Source of the DNA: Craterostigma plantagineum
Taxonomy: Eukaryota; Streptophyta; Magnoliopsida; Lamiales; Linderniaceae
Assembly (NCBI GenBank): GCA_027422505.1
Contig: JAPQWV010000005.1
Span: 18,456,001 to 18,520,000, forward strand
DNA: 64,000 nucleotides
Direction: 5' to 3'
Under the pieces are notes generated by a model, which searched no databases, was not told where the DNA came from, and worked only from the letters and a program-made list of their open reading frames with translations. The first letter of the stretch is position 1. Each line of letters begins with the position of its first letter. The position numbers and the translations under genes are program-made. Positions 23,701 through 33,976 of this stretch are shown here, in pieces.

Positions 23701-24195
23701 CTATCTGATCCGCATAATGGACGATCGCAAACAGGTTACTTATTTACACATGGAGGTACAGCTATTTCATGGCGATCGGTCAAACAAACCTTAATTGCTA
23801 CTTCTTCAAATCATGCTGAAATATTAGCGATTCACGAGGCTAGTCGAGAATGTGTTTGGTTAAGATCTATTATTCAACACATTCAAGACACTTGTGGACT
23901 AACTATTGAGAAATTACCTTCTACAACATTATTTGAAGATAATACAGCATGTATAGCTCAATTAAAAGAAGGTTACATCAAAGGTGATAGAACAAAACAC
24001 ATATCACCAAAATTTTTCTTTACGCATGAACTTCAGAAAAATGGTGATATTGATGTACAACAAGTTCGATCAAGTGAAAATCTTGCTGACCTATTTACTA
24101 AGGTACTTCCTCCAAGAATTTTTGAAAATTTGGTATATTCAATTGGAGTCCGAAAACTTAGAGATCTTAAAGGATATTCTCATCAGGGGGAGTAA
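20713..24195 (+). CDS. Copia Pol polyprotein, 1160 aa
   Basis: Protease, integrase, reverse transcriptase and RNase H in Copia order, all in one uninterrupted frame. Protease active site VDSATTH near residues 10-16. GAG-pre-integrase zinc region with HDRLGHPG (about 144-151) and CDAC. Integrase core Asp and Asp-Glu residues in GDICGP, IRLDNAGEF and NGLAESLIKR (about 211-315). RT from about 655 with RYKARLVAQGF and the catalytic AVYVDDLNIIG (about 817-827). RNase H with GYADAGFLSDPHNG, AEILAIHEASREC and FEDNTACIAQ (about 976-1080). All catalytic residues I can check are present, so it is likely active or only recently silent. It would copy RNA to DNA in particles and integrate it in the nucleus. 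It ends 8 codons after the GYSHQGE tail begins to match the polypurine side. Confidence 0.96.
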   Translation: MNTRGDICLVDSATTHTILTDKKYFIRLITQEANVNTISGITKLIEGSGRANILLSGGTKLHIENALYSSKSHRNLLSFKDIRKNGYHIETSKEGDNEYLQITNVILNKKCVMEKLSALSSGLYYAYINTIESNFINNNLFVVWHDRLGHPGSTMMRRIIENSCGHTLKNKKIIQSNELSCDACSKGKLIVRPSPVKLKNESITFLERIQGDICGPIHPSCGPFRYFMVLIDASTKWSHVSLLSTRNVAFARLLAQLIRLRAHFPDYPIKKIRLDNAGEFTSKAFYEYCMSIGIDVEHPVAHVHTQNGLAESLIKRLQLIARPLLMKSKLPLSCWGYAILHAASLIRIRPTSYHNVSPLQMVFGQEPDISHLRIFGCAVYVPIAPPQRTKMGPQRRLGIYVGFESKSILKYLEPLTGDLFTARFADCHFDESKFPTLGGDKENKQLVKDINWNELSLAHFDPRTKECELEVQKIIHLQNLANQLPDSFTDQKKVTKSHIPAVNAPVRIDTSIDISNNKIEPKPQLKRGRPSGSKDKNPRKRKGANKIDGQIEDTSTLRDSMGINKSDQVPESCENIENEEISINYAHNGIRWNRDEVNVDDVFSFNVTLHEINENEDHEPKSINECRQRSDWPKWKDAIEAELKSLEKRKVFGPVVRIPENVKPVGYKWVFIRKKNENGEIVRYKARLVAQGFSQRPGIDYEETYSPVVDATTFRYLISLAVRERLDMHLMDVVTAYLYGSLDSDIYMKLPEGFRLPENSGSRNEYSIKLNKSLYGLKQSGRMWYNRLSDYLLKEGYKNDQTCPCIFMRRSGNEFVIIAVYVDDLNIIGTHQELTKAITCLKREFEMKDLGRTKFCLGLQIEYLSNGIFVHQETYTKKILKRFYMDKAHPLTTPMIVRSLDVNKDPFRPCDDNEEILGAEVPYLSAIGALMYLTSHTRPDITFAVNLLARYSSSPTRRHWNGIKQIFRYLQGTTDAGLFYSNDSQSSLVGYADAGFLSDPHNGRSQTGYLFTHGGTAISWRSVKQTLIATSSNHAEILAIHEASRECVWLRSIIQHIQDTCGLTIEKLPSTTLFEDNTACIAQLKEGYIKGDRTKHISPKFFFTHELQKNGDIDVQQVRSSENLADLFTKVLPPRIFENLVYSIGVRKLRDLKGYSHQGE

Positions 24196-24392
24196 ATACG
24201 CGTTGCACTCTTTTTTCCTTCACTATGGTTTTTCCCACTGGGTTTTCCTAGTAAGGTTTTTAATGAGGCAACAACTAAAAAGCGTATCTAAAGAATGATG
24301 TACTCTTTTTCCTTCATTAGGTTTTTATCCCACTGGGTTTTTCCTAATAAGGTTTAACGAGGCATATTCTTTGAAAAACATCCAAGGGGGAG
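24196..24392 (+). other. Copia 3' untranslated region and polypurine tract
   Basis: Contains a duplicated phrase of the type 'ttttcccactgggttttcctagtaaggttt' (near 24225-24260 and again near 24317-24355) and then the polypurine tract AAGGGGGAG immediately before the 3' LTR. Confidence 0.85.
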
Positions 24393-24709
24393 TATTATGA
24401 ATATTAAGAAATAATATTAAGATGTGGATGTTTTTGTATTGTTATTGAATTATTGATATTTGGAGGTATTGTATTGAATGTTGTAAAAATTAGATGTGTA
24501 TTAATTGATAGATGATGTGTATAATTATAATAAATGTTGTAAATTTTAGGTGTAATAGTGAATTTGTAGTAGTATAAATATGTGATTTGGGGTTGTGTAA
24601 ATTGTAAGAAAAAGTATTAATAAAGAAGTTATTATCTCTCTAGTTATCTCTCTAATACTACTATAATCGTAATTAATAAAATACGTAATCATTATAATAT
24701 TTTATAACA
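24393..24709 (+). repeat. 3' LTR of young Copia element (317 bp)
   Basis: Identical to the 5' LTR except for T at 24423. It is followed by the target duplication ATCTT. Confidence 0.95.
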
Positions 24710-24714
24710 ATCTT

Positions 24715-25194
24715 TTTTTTTCAAGGATCCCCAAATATTATATCCAGTATAGTTATTTCAATATAAAAAATAAATAGTTAACTAGTACTTTTTGCAAAAT
24801 CGGCTTAAAATATAATTATATATAATATTAATTTTAATAAAATAATTTAGTATTTAAGATGAAATATAATTTTTTCATATGTAAAAAGATAAAATAATGT
24901 GTATGAGTGTAATAGAATAAACAAAAAATTACAAGTCATATGAAAATTGCTCAATTAACTAAACAAATATAAGTGCTAAATTAATGGACCAAATTTGACA
25001 GTTTAGAGCCGTCATACAACAATCTTATATGATTATGAAATGTAGGTGTTTTCATATGCTGCCACGTGTTCTTTAACTTACAAATAAATTACAATAATAA
25101 AAACCCTAGAAAAATCTCATTACCACATGTTAATTCCGCAATAATAACCCACTATCAAACATAAATTTAATATTTTATTAACATATAATAATTA
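24715..25194. other. Displaced upstream region of RAD54
   Basis: Before the Copia insertion this AT-rich stretch joined 18912 and was the sequence upstream of RAD54. It carries a G-box core CACGTG (25063-25068) and a telo-box AAACCCTA (25101-25108), an element often found in promoters of growth and replication genes. These are motif matches only. No gene is seen. Confidence 0.45.
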
Positions 25195-26832
25195 TGTTAG
25201 GGATGCGCCCTCGGATGCCGTTCGAGGATGAAATGAATAGGGCACGTATTTACTTGATGAATTATTCGCTGTGTATTTGAATGTTGTATCTGAATATTTT
25301 TAAATGTGGAATAAATATTTGACGTTACATTCCATCTAGGCACATTATTATTTACCACCAGTTCTTACTTGGCATCCGGTTAGCCGATAAATAAATAAAA
25401 CTCATATATTGCGAGTTCAGTCACTGATTCTCATGAGATGGGGGCACCGATGAGCTACTATTCTCGAATATTAAATACGTCCATAAGTCTTAGACTTCAA
25501 TAGGGTGATTGAATGGCGATCATGACTTATTTGTTGACAACTTCTAAATGATTGTGCCAATCATTCACTTGGGAAGTGGGAGATCGTAACATTATAAGTT
25601 GAATCGGGGATTAACTTGTATTTGGACACGACTCATAATCGATGATCACATGGCCTATTACTCTAAAAAGCGTCAATTATCGACCGATTGATTATAGTAG
25701 TGTACATGGACCTTAGACCAAAGAGTCTTTGATGGAGTTGACTTCGGGGGTCTTGATTTGTCGCTAGTTTGTTATGCCCGCATTGTTCAGGGTCAAAATG
25801 AATATGGGTCAGCGCGACATGCGTTCTAGATAACGAAGGGTAGCTGCCGGGTATTGAAAGTCATGAGGGATTCACAGTCTCGTTATCGAGATATATGTTC
25901 TATGTATATTCAGGGATGAGAAATTACAAAGTCTATGGCCAGAGCACGAATTTCGTGTAGTGCAGTTTAGTAATTTTGTCAATCACGAATTAATCATAGT
26001 GTCGAGTTAGTGAGTTTGACGTAACCATGACTCTCACTCGACCAGGGCATATGTGAAGGGTCTATACGTACGACGACAATCTATAGTGGATTCGTTGATT
26101 CTGATTAGATCGAATTCGTTCTCAACACGGGACCTGTTCGGTACCACGGGATTCGCTAGGTGAACACCGAACTTTTGGATTCCTCCCAGTGCCTAGTTGA
26201 GACGAACCAATAGAGTCGGACTTAAAAAGGATCATTGAGATAGTGTCAAACAAATAGAAATGTACATTTTTTTTTAACGGTCGTGGAGACGTTAATAAAA
26301 TATCAAAATACGAGTTTTAGAAACTGTATTTACACGGACTTAGATTCCCGGAGCGAAACGACGGAGAGTGGATCGAAAAATGAGACTCGGGACCACGAGC
26401 ATAGAGGCTCACGGCCGTGAGCCCCTGGCCACGACCTGTGGCAGGCCGTGGCTCGGAGCAAAGCCTGGCCAAGCCTTTGCCCGTTTGCCACGGCCGTGGA
26501 AGGCAAGGCACGTGGCCGTGAGGCCTTAGCCACGACCGTGATAGTGGCCCTGGCTCGGGGCAGTGGCTGGACAAGCCTAATGCCCCATGCCCAGCCGTGG
26601 AGGTGGTCGTGGAGGAAGGCCACGACCTCTAACAGGCCGTGGCAGTGGCCGTGGTGCCCGGCAGAGGCTGACCAAGCATTCTGCCGTGAGCTCACAGCCG
26701 TGGCTCGATAGTCACGGGCCGTGGGGCACTGTGTTTTATACATCCGAGCGATCCTGGCATAGAGGGATCTCAAAAAAATTTTAAATTCAGCATCGTCTCG
26801 GGTATAGTACCCCGAGCACCCGAGGTTCCCCA
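25195..26832 (+). repeat. 5' LTR (1638 bp) of old Copia element
   Basis: Begins TGTTAGGGATGCGCCCTCGG and ends CCCCA just before the priming site. The first ~1.2 kb aligns with 31290-32520 (shared phrases such as 'gtcttagacttca', 'cttgggaagtggga' and 'gaatcggggattaactt'). The last third is GC-rich with CACGGCCGTG palindromes. Confidence 0.85.
26395..26730. repeat. CACGGCCGTG-type palindromic minisatellite in the LTR
   Basis: About fifteen degenerate repeats of the palindrome CACGGCCGTGG and variants (CCACGACC, GGCCGTGG) in 340 bp, making an island of high GC. Two or three copies occur in the second LTR copy (32455-32760). Open frames here are composition artefacts. Confidence 0.85.
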
Positions 26833-26836
26833 ATAG

Positions 26837-26848
26837 TGGTATCAGAGC
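26837..26848 (+). other. Primer binding site, initiator tRNA-Met type
   Basis: TGGTATCAGAGC, complementary to the 3' end of plant initiator tRNA-Met, 4 bp after the LTR. Confidence 0.95.
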
Positions 26849-28591
26849 CACGCTCGGGTTTTAAGAAACGACATAAACGAACCCGAAATGGTATCGTAGC
26901 GTAAAAGCACGAGTCGCTCTCGGTTCGAGTTTGCAAACCGAGCGCATGCACGGTCGGAAGACCGTCTCGATGCGAACGGTCCGGCGTAGTCCAGCGCTGT
27001 GTTAAGAAACCGCTGCGGTTGTCTCCCCGCGGTTCATAATTTCACACTTGGACGTGAGTTTAGGGTATACTTTGCGTAGATCATATGGATCTAGTGATCT
27101 TTGTTCGATCCGTGTAAAATCTATTTGAACGGAAAATTTCAGCGACACCTCCAACGAGAACAGTGAGGCTCATTGGCTCGGGGCGAAGCCTTGAAACGAC
27201 TTCCGATTTGAATTTGATCGACTATTAGAATAGTCATTGTTCGCCGAAAGCTAAAAAGTGAGGTGATGCACCGAATCTTGCGCTAAAATGCGCCTATACT
27301 TCTTTGGGCCATGATGGTCAATGGTCCGGGTTGAAACTCCGGTGACGACGACGTCTTGGTCCAAAGGAGCAGCGATGAGGGCCTGTGGTTTTATTTTGGG
27401 CTCCGGGGTATTTTGAAAACCCCAATGGGCCGATAAAGATATGGTCCAATTCCATTATTAAATGGATCAAAAAGGTTTGGCCCAAAATATATTATGATGG
27501 GCTTGACTGGTTTAGGCCCAACTATATACCCTATTGGGCCCGTTGGTCTAGGACAACTATAAGCCCAAATTTCGTTTCGGATTCTTAGGACGTTTTGTTG
27601 TCGCATTCGTGTTTATCTGAATGTATGATACGTTTAAGGCGTTAGCGTCGACTTAGGCTCTATTATTCGGGTGACATGTTAAGGGTGACAAGGTTCCCCT
27701 CGGGTTGTATTTATTTTATACGGGTTGTTCAGGACTACTGATCCCCCGCGTTGTTTATTTATTAGATAAATAGTTTAAGTATGGTGGTCGTGCGAGAACA
27801 AGGTTCAAACACGGAAATGTAGTTCGATGACGGAGACTTGCACACATTTTTATGTTATATAAAATGTAGTGTAGTAAAAATAATCCATGTTGATCGTCTT
27901 ATAGGCAAACTAGGTTTACCGCGATTACGTGGGTGTTGGTTTTACGTGATATGCATGTTTATGTGCTTATGTGTGAGACGTATTCTCCCGTTGGACAAAT
28001 ACTAAGTGGGTAAAGGGACTTGGTTCATATCTTCTATCAAGCTCGAAACTGCTGCGGCTTGAGTGTGTGTGCGGTTTGTTCCGAATTATCAGCGCCAAAC
28101 ATTTCGCTCTTGACGTAGATGGTTCGGATGCGTTTGTAGAAACGCTCTCTCCGAAACATATTCTCACCCCACAAAGTGTTACCCTACTGTGGAATTTCCA
28201 AATGTTAAGATTGAGCAAGAAGTTGATAGGTTACACTTAGACGATTATTTTCCAATTATTCGTGTTAGCGTGAGGGTTCTTGACCGGAGACAAAGTAGTT
28301 GAAACACTCATTAGATGGGTTCGTGCGGGACACGCCGCCGCCCGATTAAATGGGCCAACAAACTGTTAGATGAGGCTTATTTTTTGTGGAGCGGAGAACT
28401 CAACTCCACTATGAAACCATCAACGAGGTTTCCGAAATTCCTATCGGGAGAATGAGATTTTGAGAAAAATAGTGGGAGTCAAGCCAAATGAAAACTCCTT
28501 ATATTGTGCTTGATGAATAATACTTTGAACCTGACAATGCTTTATTTCTGCAGATTATTTTCTTTCTATATTATACAATGACGTCCCATTT
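26849..28591 (+). other. Long leader of old Copia element
   Basis: About 1.7 kb between the priming site and gag remains. No coding frame is supported. Repeated GGGCCCAA/TTGGGCCC phrases cluster at 27420-27560. Confidence 0.55.
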
Positions 28592-29330
28592 ATGACACTG
28601 ATCACACAAAACCATTTGAAAGGTCCAAACCTAACTTTGGAACGCCTAGAGTATGTCCTCGATGGACCTACACCACTTGAACCCGGGGAGGGAGCAAGTG
28701 ATGATGATCGGGAGTATCATGCCAAATGGTTGGCTGATTGTTCCCGGGCAAAGGCTTCTATGCTTCCTGGGATGACCAATGATCTGCAGCGCCAAAATTC
28801 TGATATGGACATGCGCGAGATATTGCGTCACCTAACAGAGTTGTACGTCGAACAGTCGAGATCGTCTCGATAACCCGCCGCTGACAAACTCCTTCACACA
28901 AAGATGCAGGTGCATATGTCGCAGAACATGTGCGAAAATTGATTGGGTATATTGAGGAACTGGCTTCGCTCAATGCTCTCATACATCACGAGCTTCAGAT
29001 GGACCTGATCATTCAGGCACTCGCATCATCGTTCTCTTAGTTTGTTATAAATTACAGTCTCAGTGATCGTCAATTTTCGCTTTCCAATTTGTTGAACACG
29101 AAAAAGGAAAGGAAAAAAGAGGTTGCGCTTGTTGTGACGACAAAATCTAAGAGATCCAAGTCGAACAAGCCCTAGCCCAAGCCCAATAAGCCGAAATGAG
29201 GGATAAAAAAAGGGCAAGACGAAAATGAACGTACCTAATATTCCTAAGGCTACTGACAAGTGCCTTCATTGCCAAGAGCTAGCCATTAGAAAAGGCACTG
29301 CCCCAAGCTTTGAGCTTCGGGAGCTTCATG
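28592..29330 (+). pseudogene. Copia gag pseudogene
   Basis: Opens with an ATG frame of 93 codons carrying a gag-like N-terminus (LKGPNLTLERLEYVLDG), then shifts frame. The next frame from about 28909 reads HVRKLIGYIEELASLN...LIIQALASSFS, typical of the Copia gag helical region. A degenerate zinc-knuckle phrase (CLHCQELA) follows near 29262. Stops and shifts make it non-functional. Confidence 0.8.
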
Positions 29331-29345
29331 TAATTTGGAAACTTA

Positions 29346-31289
29346 TTGTTCTTTTACTGTTGTTTTCACTCATGGATTCTTGACTCAGGGGTTAGTGCTC
29401 ATATCTATGTTTTGAACCAGGGTCTTGAACGAAGTAGGAAGGTAGCGGATCGAGAGGTCTTGATTAACGTTGGTAGCGGACATAGTGTGCCGGCTACTCA
29501 CGTTGGATCGAAGACTCTCGTTTTATCTGCTGGACATGTACTTAAGCTCTCTGATGTGCTTGTGTTGCCCAAGGGGTTTAAGTATATTATTTCTATTCCT
29601 GTTTTGAGCAGACTCGGATATGAATTCCATTTTAATAATACTATTTGTGAAATTTATTTTGGAAATAAATGCGTCGAAAATGCTACATTAATAAATGATT
29701 TATATTACTTAAGTGTCCAAGAACAGATAAAACATGCGGTGCGACTTAAAGTTAAATAAAAAATATTTGCGGCATCTTTGACTCCGTCACGCAGGGGTTT
29801 GAAAGATTCAAGAGTTGGAGAAACACGTCATTATTAAGCAGTCGGGATCAGATTCTTATCCAACGTGTAAGTCTTCTATCCTTGGCAAAATGACTAAGTC
29901 TTCCTTTATCGGGACATTTCATAGAGCCACAAATCTTCAGGAATTGATCCATACTGCTGTTTGTGGACCGTTTCGAGTTGCGGCCCGAGGTAATTTCCAC
30001 TATTTTGTGACCTTCACCGATGATCACTCTTGCTATGGCTTGGTGTATCTGTTGAAGCACAAGTCTGAAACGCTCGATAAGTTGAAGGAATTCAAGACTT
30101 TGGTGGAAAATCAAACAGGGAGACAAATAAAAGTTGTTCGATCAGATCGAGGTGGCAAATATATGAGTCTCGAGTTTGATGATTTTTTGAAAGAGAACGA
30201 ACTCATTTCACAGTTTACTCCGCCCGGAACACCACAGTTGAATGGTGTTACTGAACGCAGGAATCGAACATTATTGTTCGATCTATGCTTAGCTACACTG
30301 ATCTCTCTATATCGTTGTGAGGATATGCTTTGCAAACAGTTGTATATGTTTTGAACAGAATCCCTTCAAAGTATGTTGTCAAGTTCCTTACAAAATTTGG
30401 AATGGTAAGAAACCAAGCTTGAACCACCTTAAGATTTGGGGTTGCTCCGCCTACGTGAAAAAGCTGATAACAGACAAACTCGAATCTAGGTCTATGAGAG
30501 GACGTTTTGTCGGATATCCCGAAGACTCCATGCTATTTTTATTTTCACGATGATCAAATGATCGTCGTAGCCATACACACTCACTTTCTCGAGGAAAACT
30601 TCGTTCGAGAAGGTGGAGCTGGCAGAGAAGTAACTCTGGGAGAGTTAGATGAAACGTCTCCAGAGACATCAGCACCTGGAAGCACCGATGAGCAGTCTGA
30701 GACGGAACCGGAATTGCGCAGGTCTGGTAAAGTATCTCGCATGCCTGAGAGATATGGTATGGTATAGGCACGGGGATGCTGTGATGGAGGGGATCGTCGG
30801 TGCCGCTACCTATGACTAAGAAATTATGGATGTCGACTCGAAGAAATGGGTTGAAACTATGAAAGCAGAGATGGATTCAATGCACACCAACCAAGCCTGA
30901 ATTCTAGTAGATCTACCCGATTTTAGACCAATAGGGTGTAAGAGGATCTATAAAAAAAGATTGGATCCGACGGACTGGTTGATACCTACAAAGCTAGGCT
31001 AGTAGCGAAATGGTACAGTCAGAAAGAGAGTATTGACTATGAGGAACCTTTTCACCCATTGCAATGATAAAGTCTATCCGTATTCTGCTTGCCATAGCAG
31101 CACACTATGATTATGAGATATGACAAATGGATGTGAAAACCGCTTTCCAAAGGAGGAGATCTATATGGAGCAGTCCAAGGGTTTTACATCGCAAGCAGAT
31201 GCTCACAAAGTGTGAAAGCTAAATAGGTCCATTTACGGACTTAAGCAAGCATCTAGAAGTTGGAATCTTCGATTTGATGAAGTAGTTAG
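29346..31289 (+). pseudogene. Copia pol pseudogene, truncated within RT
   Basis: Protease piece from 29346 with WILDSGVSAHI. Integrase piece 29815-30354 with VVRSDRGGKYMS and PQLNGVTERRNRTLL, which keep the second Asp and the Glu of the catalytic triad, then PYKIWNGKKPSLNHLKIWGC in another frame (about 30381). RT pieces run from 30820 to 31285: KKWVETMKAEMDSM at the start and LNRSIYGLKQASRSWN at the end. Several frameshifts and stops. The RT stops before its YVDD motif, where an LTR-like sequence begins at 31290. RNase H is missing. Confidence 0.88.
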
Positions 31290-32970
31290 TGTTGGGGATA
31301 TGCCCTCAGAATGCCATTCGTGGATGTAATGAATAGGCATAGACGTAAATGTGTTATTCACATTTTAATATATGAATATTGTATTCGAATATTTATTTAT
31401 GGAATTAATGTTCCTTTATAGGCATATTATTTATTTACCATTAGTTCTTGGCGTCCGGTAAGACGGTAAATAAATAAAATCCATTCATATGAATTTAGTC
31501 ACCGATTCTCATGGGATGAGAGAGGGGGCACCGTTGATCTATTATTCTCGTATATTAATGTGTCCGTAAGTCTTAGACTTCAGTAGGGTGACTGAATGTC
31601 GATCATGACGTATTTGTTGACGACTCCTAAATGGTTGTGCCAACTATTAACTTGGGAAGTGGGAGGTAGTAACATTGATATTAGTTGAATCGGGGATTAA
31701 CTTATATTTGGACACGATTCGATTGATCACATGGCTAATTACTCGCAGAGTGTCAATGATCGATTGATTGACAATAGTAGTATACGTGGACCTTAGACCG
31801 GAGGATCATTGATAGTTGGCTTCGGGGTCCTGACTTGTCACTAGTTTGCTAGGTCCTCTTTGTTCGAGGAAGAACATGGGTCAGCGGCGACATGCGGTCT
31901 TGACAACGAAGTGCGACTGCTGGGCTTTGACAGTTGCGAGGGATTCACAACCTCGCAAGTAATCGAGGTATATGTCCTATGTATATTTGGGGACGAGAAA
32001 TTACGCAATCTCTGCAGAGTAATAAACTAACTCACGTGGGACATGTAGTGTAGTTTAGTAATTTCGTCGTCACGAATTTGTCATAGTGTCGGGTTAGTGA
32101 GTTTGACATGTCCATGGCTCTCACTCGACCGGGGCATACGTGAATGGTCTACACGTAGTATGATGATCTATAGTTGGTTCATAAAATACGAAGCGTACTC
32201 AACACGGGATCTATTCGGTACCACGGGATTGGCTAGGTGCTTACGGAATTCTTGGATTCCTCCCTTTACCGGGTTGAGACGAACAAGAGAGTCGGGCTTA
32301 AAAATGATCACTTGGACAGTATCTGATAGTGAGTGATGTACGATTATTTAACGGTCTTAGAGATGTTAATAAAACGTTAAGTTTAGAAACTATATTTACA
32401 TGGACTTAGATTTCCGGAACGAAACGATGAAGAATGGACCGAAAATAGGGTTCACAGCCACGAGCAAGGCTCGTCACGGCTGTGAAGCCCGCCTGAAACG
32501 TAGCAGCAGATTCAAAATTCATATCTCTCAATCAAGACATCGTATTGAGAATCTCTTTGGTCAGCATCAATATTGGTGAGTCTTCTTTCTGTGGTTAAAA
32601 TTTTCGGTCCATCGGACATCGTTTACCCCTCGATCTGAGAGAAATACGAAAATGTCGCTAAGCTGTTGAATGTGTCACGGCCGTGAAGCCTGGTGCAGGA
32701 AGTCGTGAAGCTGGGCCAAGCCTTGTCACGGCCGTGAAGACCTCTGTAAGAGGCCGTGAACGTCGCTTTTATGGTCAATTTGATCCAAATCAAATCCAAT
32801 TTCGTTCCTTGTTCTTATGTGAGACATATGGGACATAGTTTAGTCATTTGATGACTTAATACAAAGGAATCAAACAAGAAATGAGTCATGTAGGACATAG
32901 TCTAGTCATTTGTGGATGCGATCCTTTTATTCAAGAACTCTTTTTGGACTTTTTTAGGTATCTGATCCGA
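31290..32970 (+). repeat. Second LTR copy of old Copia element
   Basis: Begins TGTTGGGGATATGCCCTCAG and follows the 5' LTR for about 1.2 kb at moderate identity. After about 32520 the two diverge and only isolated CACGGCCGTGAAG phrases match. The end is not defined. The open frame at 32097-32336 is not supported. Confidence 0.7.
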
Positions 32971-33007
32971 CGGCTGTGACATTAAAAGTGTGATATATTC
33001 TACTTTA

Positions 33008-33976
33008 TTTCACTATTACTTGGACGCTCAAAATATTAGAGGACAGGGTTATTATGGTGCTAGTAACATGAGGGGTGAGTTCAATGGATTGCAAGCTTAA
33101 TTTCGAAAGATTGCAGAAGTGCTTACTATGTTCTCTGCTTTGCTCATCGGTTGCAATTGGCTTTAGTTTCGGCATCGGAACATGTGATACCTATTCATCA
33201 ATTTTTTGATAGATTAACTAACATGCAGATGATATTGCATATTTGATTGCTATTGGTGAAGTAGAGACGGGGAACAGACTTAATGAGATTGATACTTTAC
33301 AACAAGCAGCTGATACATGTAAAGACTTTTTCTGAAGTCTGAAATATTGAAATTCCTGATTTTAGTGCTCGTTATATTGATCGAAGAAGGCGTGGGCGAG
33401 TTCGTAATCATTTGGACAATATCACCACCGAGCGTCGTTATCAGGTTGATCTCTTTTATGCTGCCATTGATTCACAGTTACAAGAAATTAATGGTCGTTT
33501 TAGTGACGATGATATAGAATTGTTCATTCTGAGTAATGCTTTGGATCCTCATAATACGAAGGAAACGTTCAAAATTGGGGATATATGTGAACTAGTTTCA
33601 AAGTTCTACATGGACGATTTCACTAAAGATGAGTTAGAGCAATCGTAGATACAGTTGAAGCACTACGAGTACAATATAGTCAAGTGCAGTGATTATAAAA
33701 AAATTCTACTGTTTCAGAATTGATTTCAGAATTGTGCCAATGGTTGGTGAAGACTAACAAGTCTGAAATCTCGTTTTCCGAGTGATTGTACCTGTGCTAA
33801 CTCTTTCAGTTTCTACTGCTACAGAACGCTCATTTTCAGTAATGAATATCATGAAAACTCGGCTTCGAAGTAAAATGGAGGAGGATTTTCTCTCTGACGC
33901 ATTAATAGTATATATTGAGCGAGAATTTGCTAGAAGTGTGAGCATGGAAACCATTATTGAAAACTTCGAAAATTAA
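33008..33976 (+). pseudogene. hAT-family transposase relic (zinc-finger MYM-type-like)
   Basis: Translated pieces resemble the plant 'zinc finger MYM-type protein 1-like' hAT transposases. NIRGQGYYGASNMRGEFNGL appears near 33030-33095 (the family's conserved core with catalytic Asp, here changed to Tyr in GYDGAS). HRLQLALV-like and ASEHVIPIHQFFDRL sequence follows, then a mid-part frame at 33412-33648. The C-terminal dimerisation region TATERSFSVMNIMKTRLRSKM is at about 33815-33875. There are stops and shifts throughout. The phrase 'ctggatccgtccctg' near 34122-34136 resembles the right end of such elements. Confidence 0.85.

Larger units (their letters stand above)
18913..24709 (+). mobile_element. 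Nearly intact young Ty1/Copia retrotransposon
   Basis: Complete structure: LTRs at 18913-19229 and 24393-24709, a leader with a tRNA-like segment, gag (19566-20570), pol (20713-24195) and polypurine tract TCCAAGGGGGAG ending at 24392. A perfect 5-bp target duplication ATCTT lies at 18908-18912 and 24710-24714. The two 317-bp LTRs differ at one site that I can see (C at 18943, T at 24423), so insertion was very recent. It lies about 140 bp upstream of the RAD54 start codon in the opposite orientation. The broken copy at 4866-12560 is an older relative. Confidence 0.97.
25195..32970 (+). mobile_element. Old Ty1/Copia element with ~1.6-kb LTRs, pol truncated
   Basis: A 5' LTR (25195-26832), priming site TGGTATCAGAGC (26837-26848), a long leader, degenerate gag and pol pieces, and a diverged second LTR-like copy that starts at 31290 directly after the RT fragment. 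RNase H and the rest of RT are absent, so either an internal deletion joined RT to the 3' LTR or a second copy inserted there. The right limit is uncertain. Confidence 0.75.

Noticed and set aside
26317..26851. Minus-strand 173-codon and related frames in the Copia LTR
   Set aside because: Created by the CACGGCCGTG repeat and GC richness; no homology.
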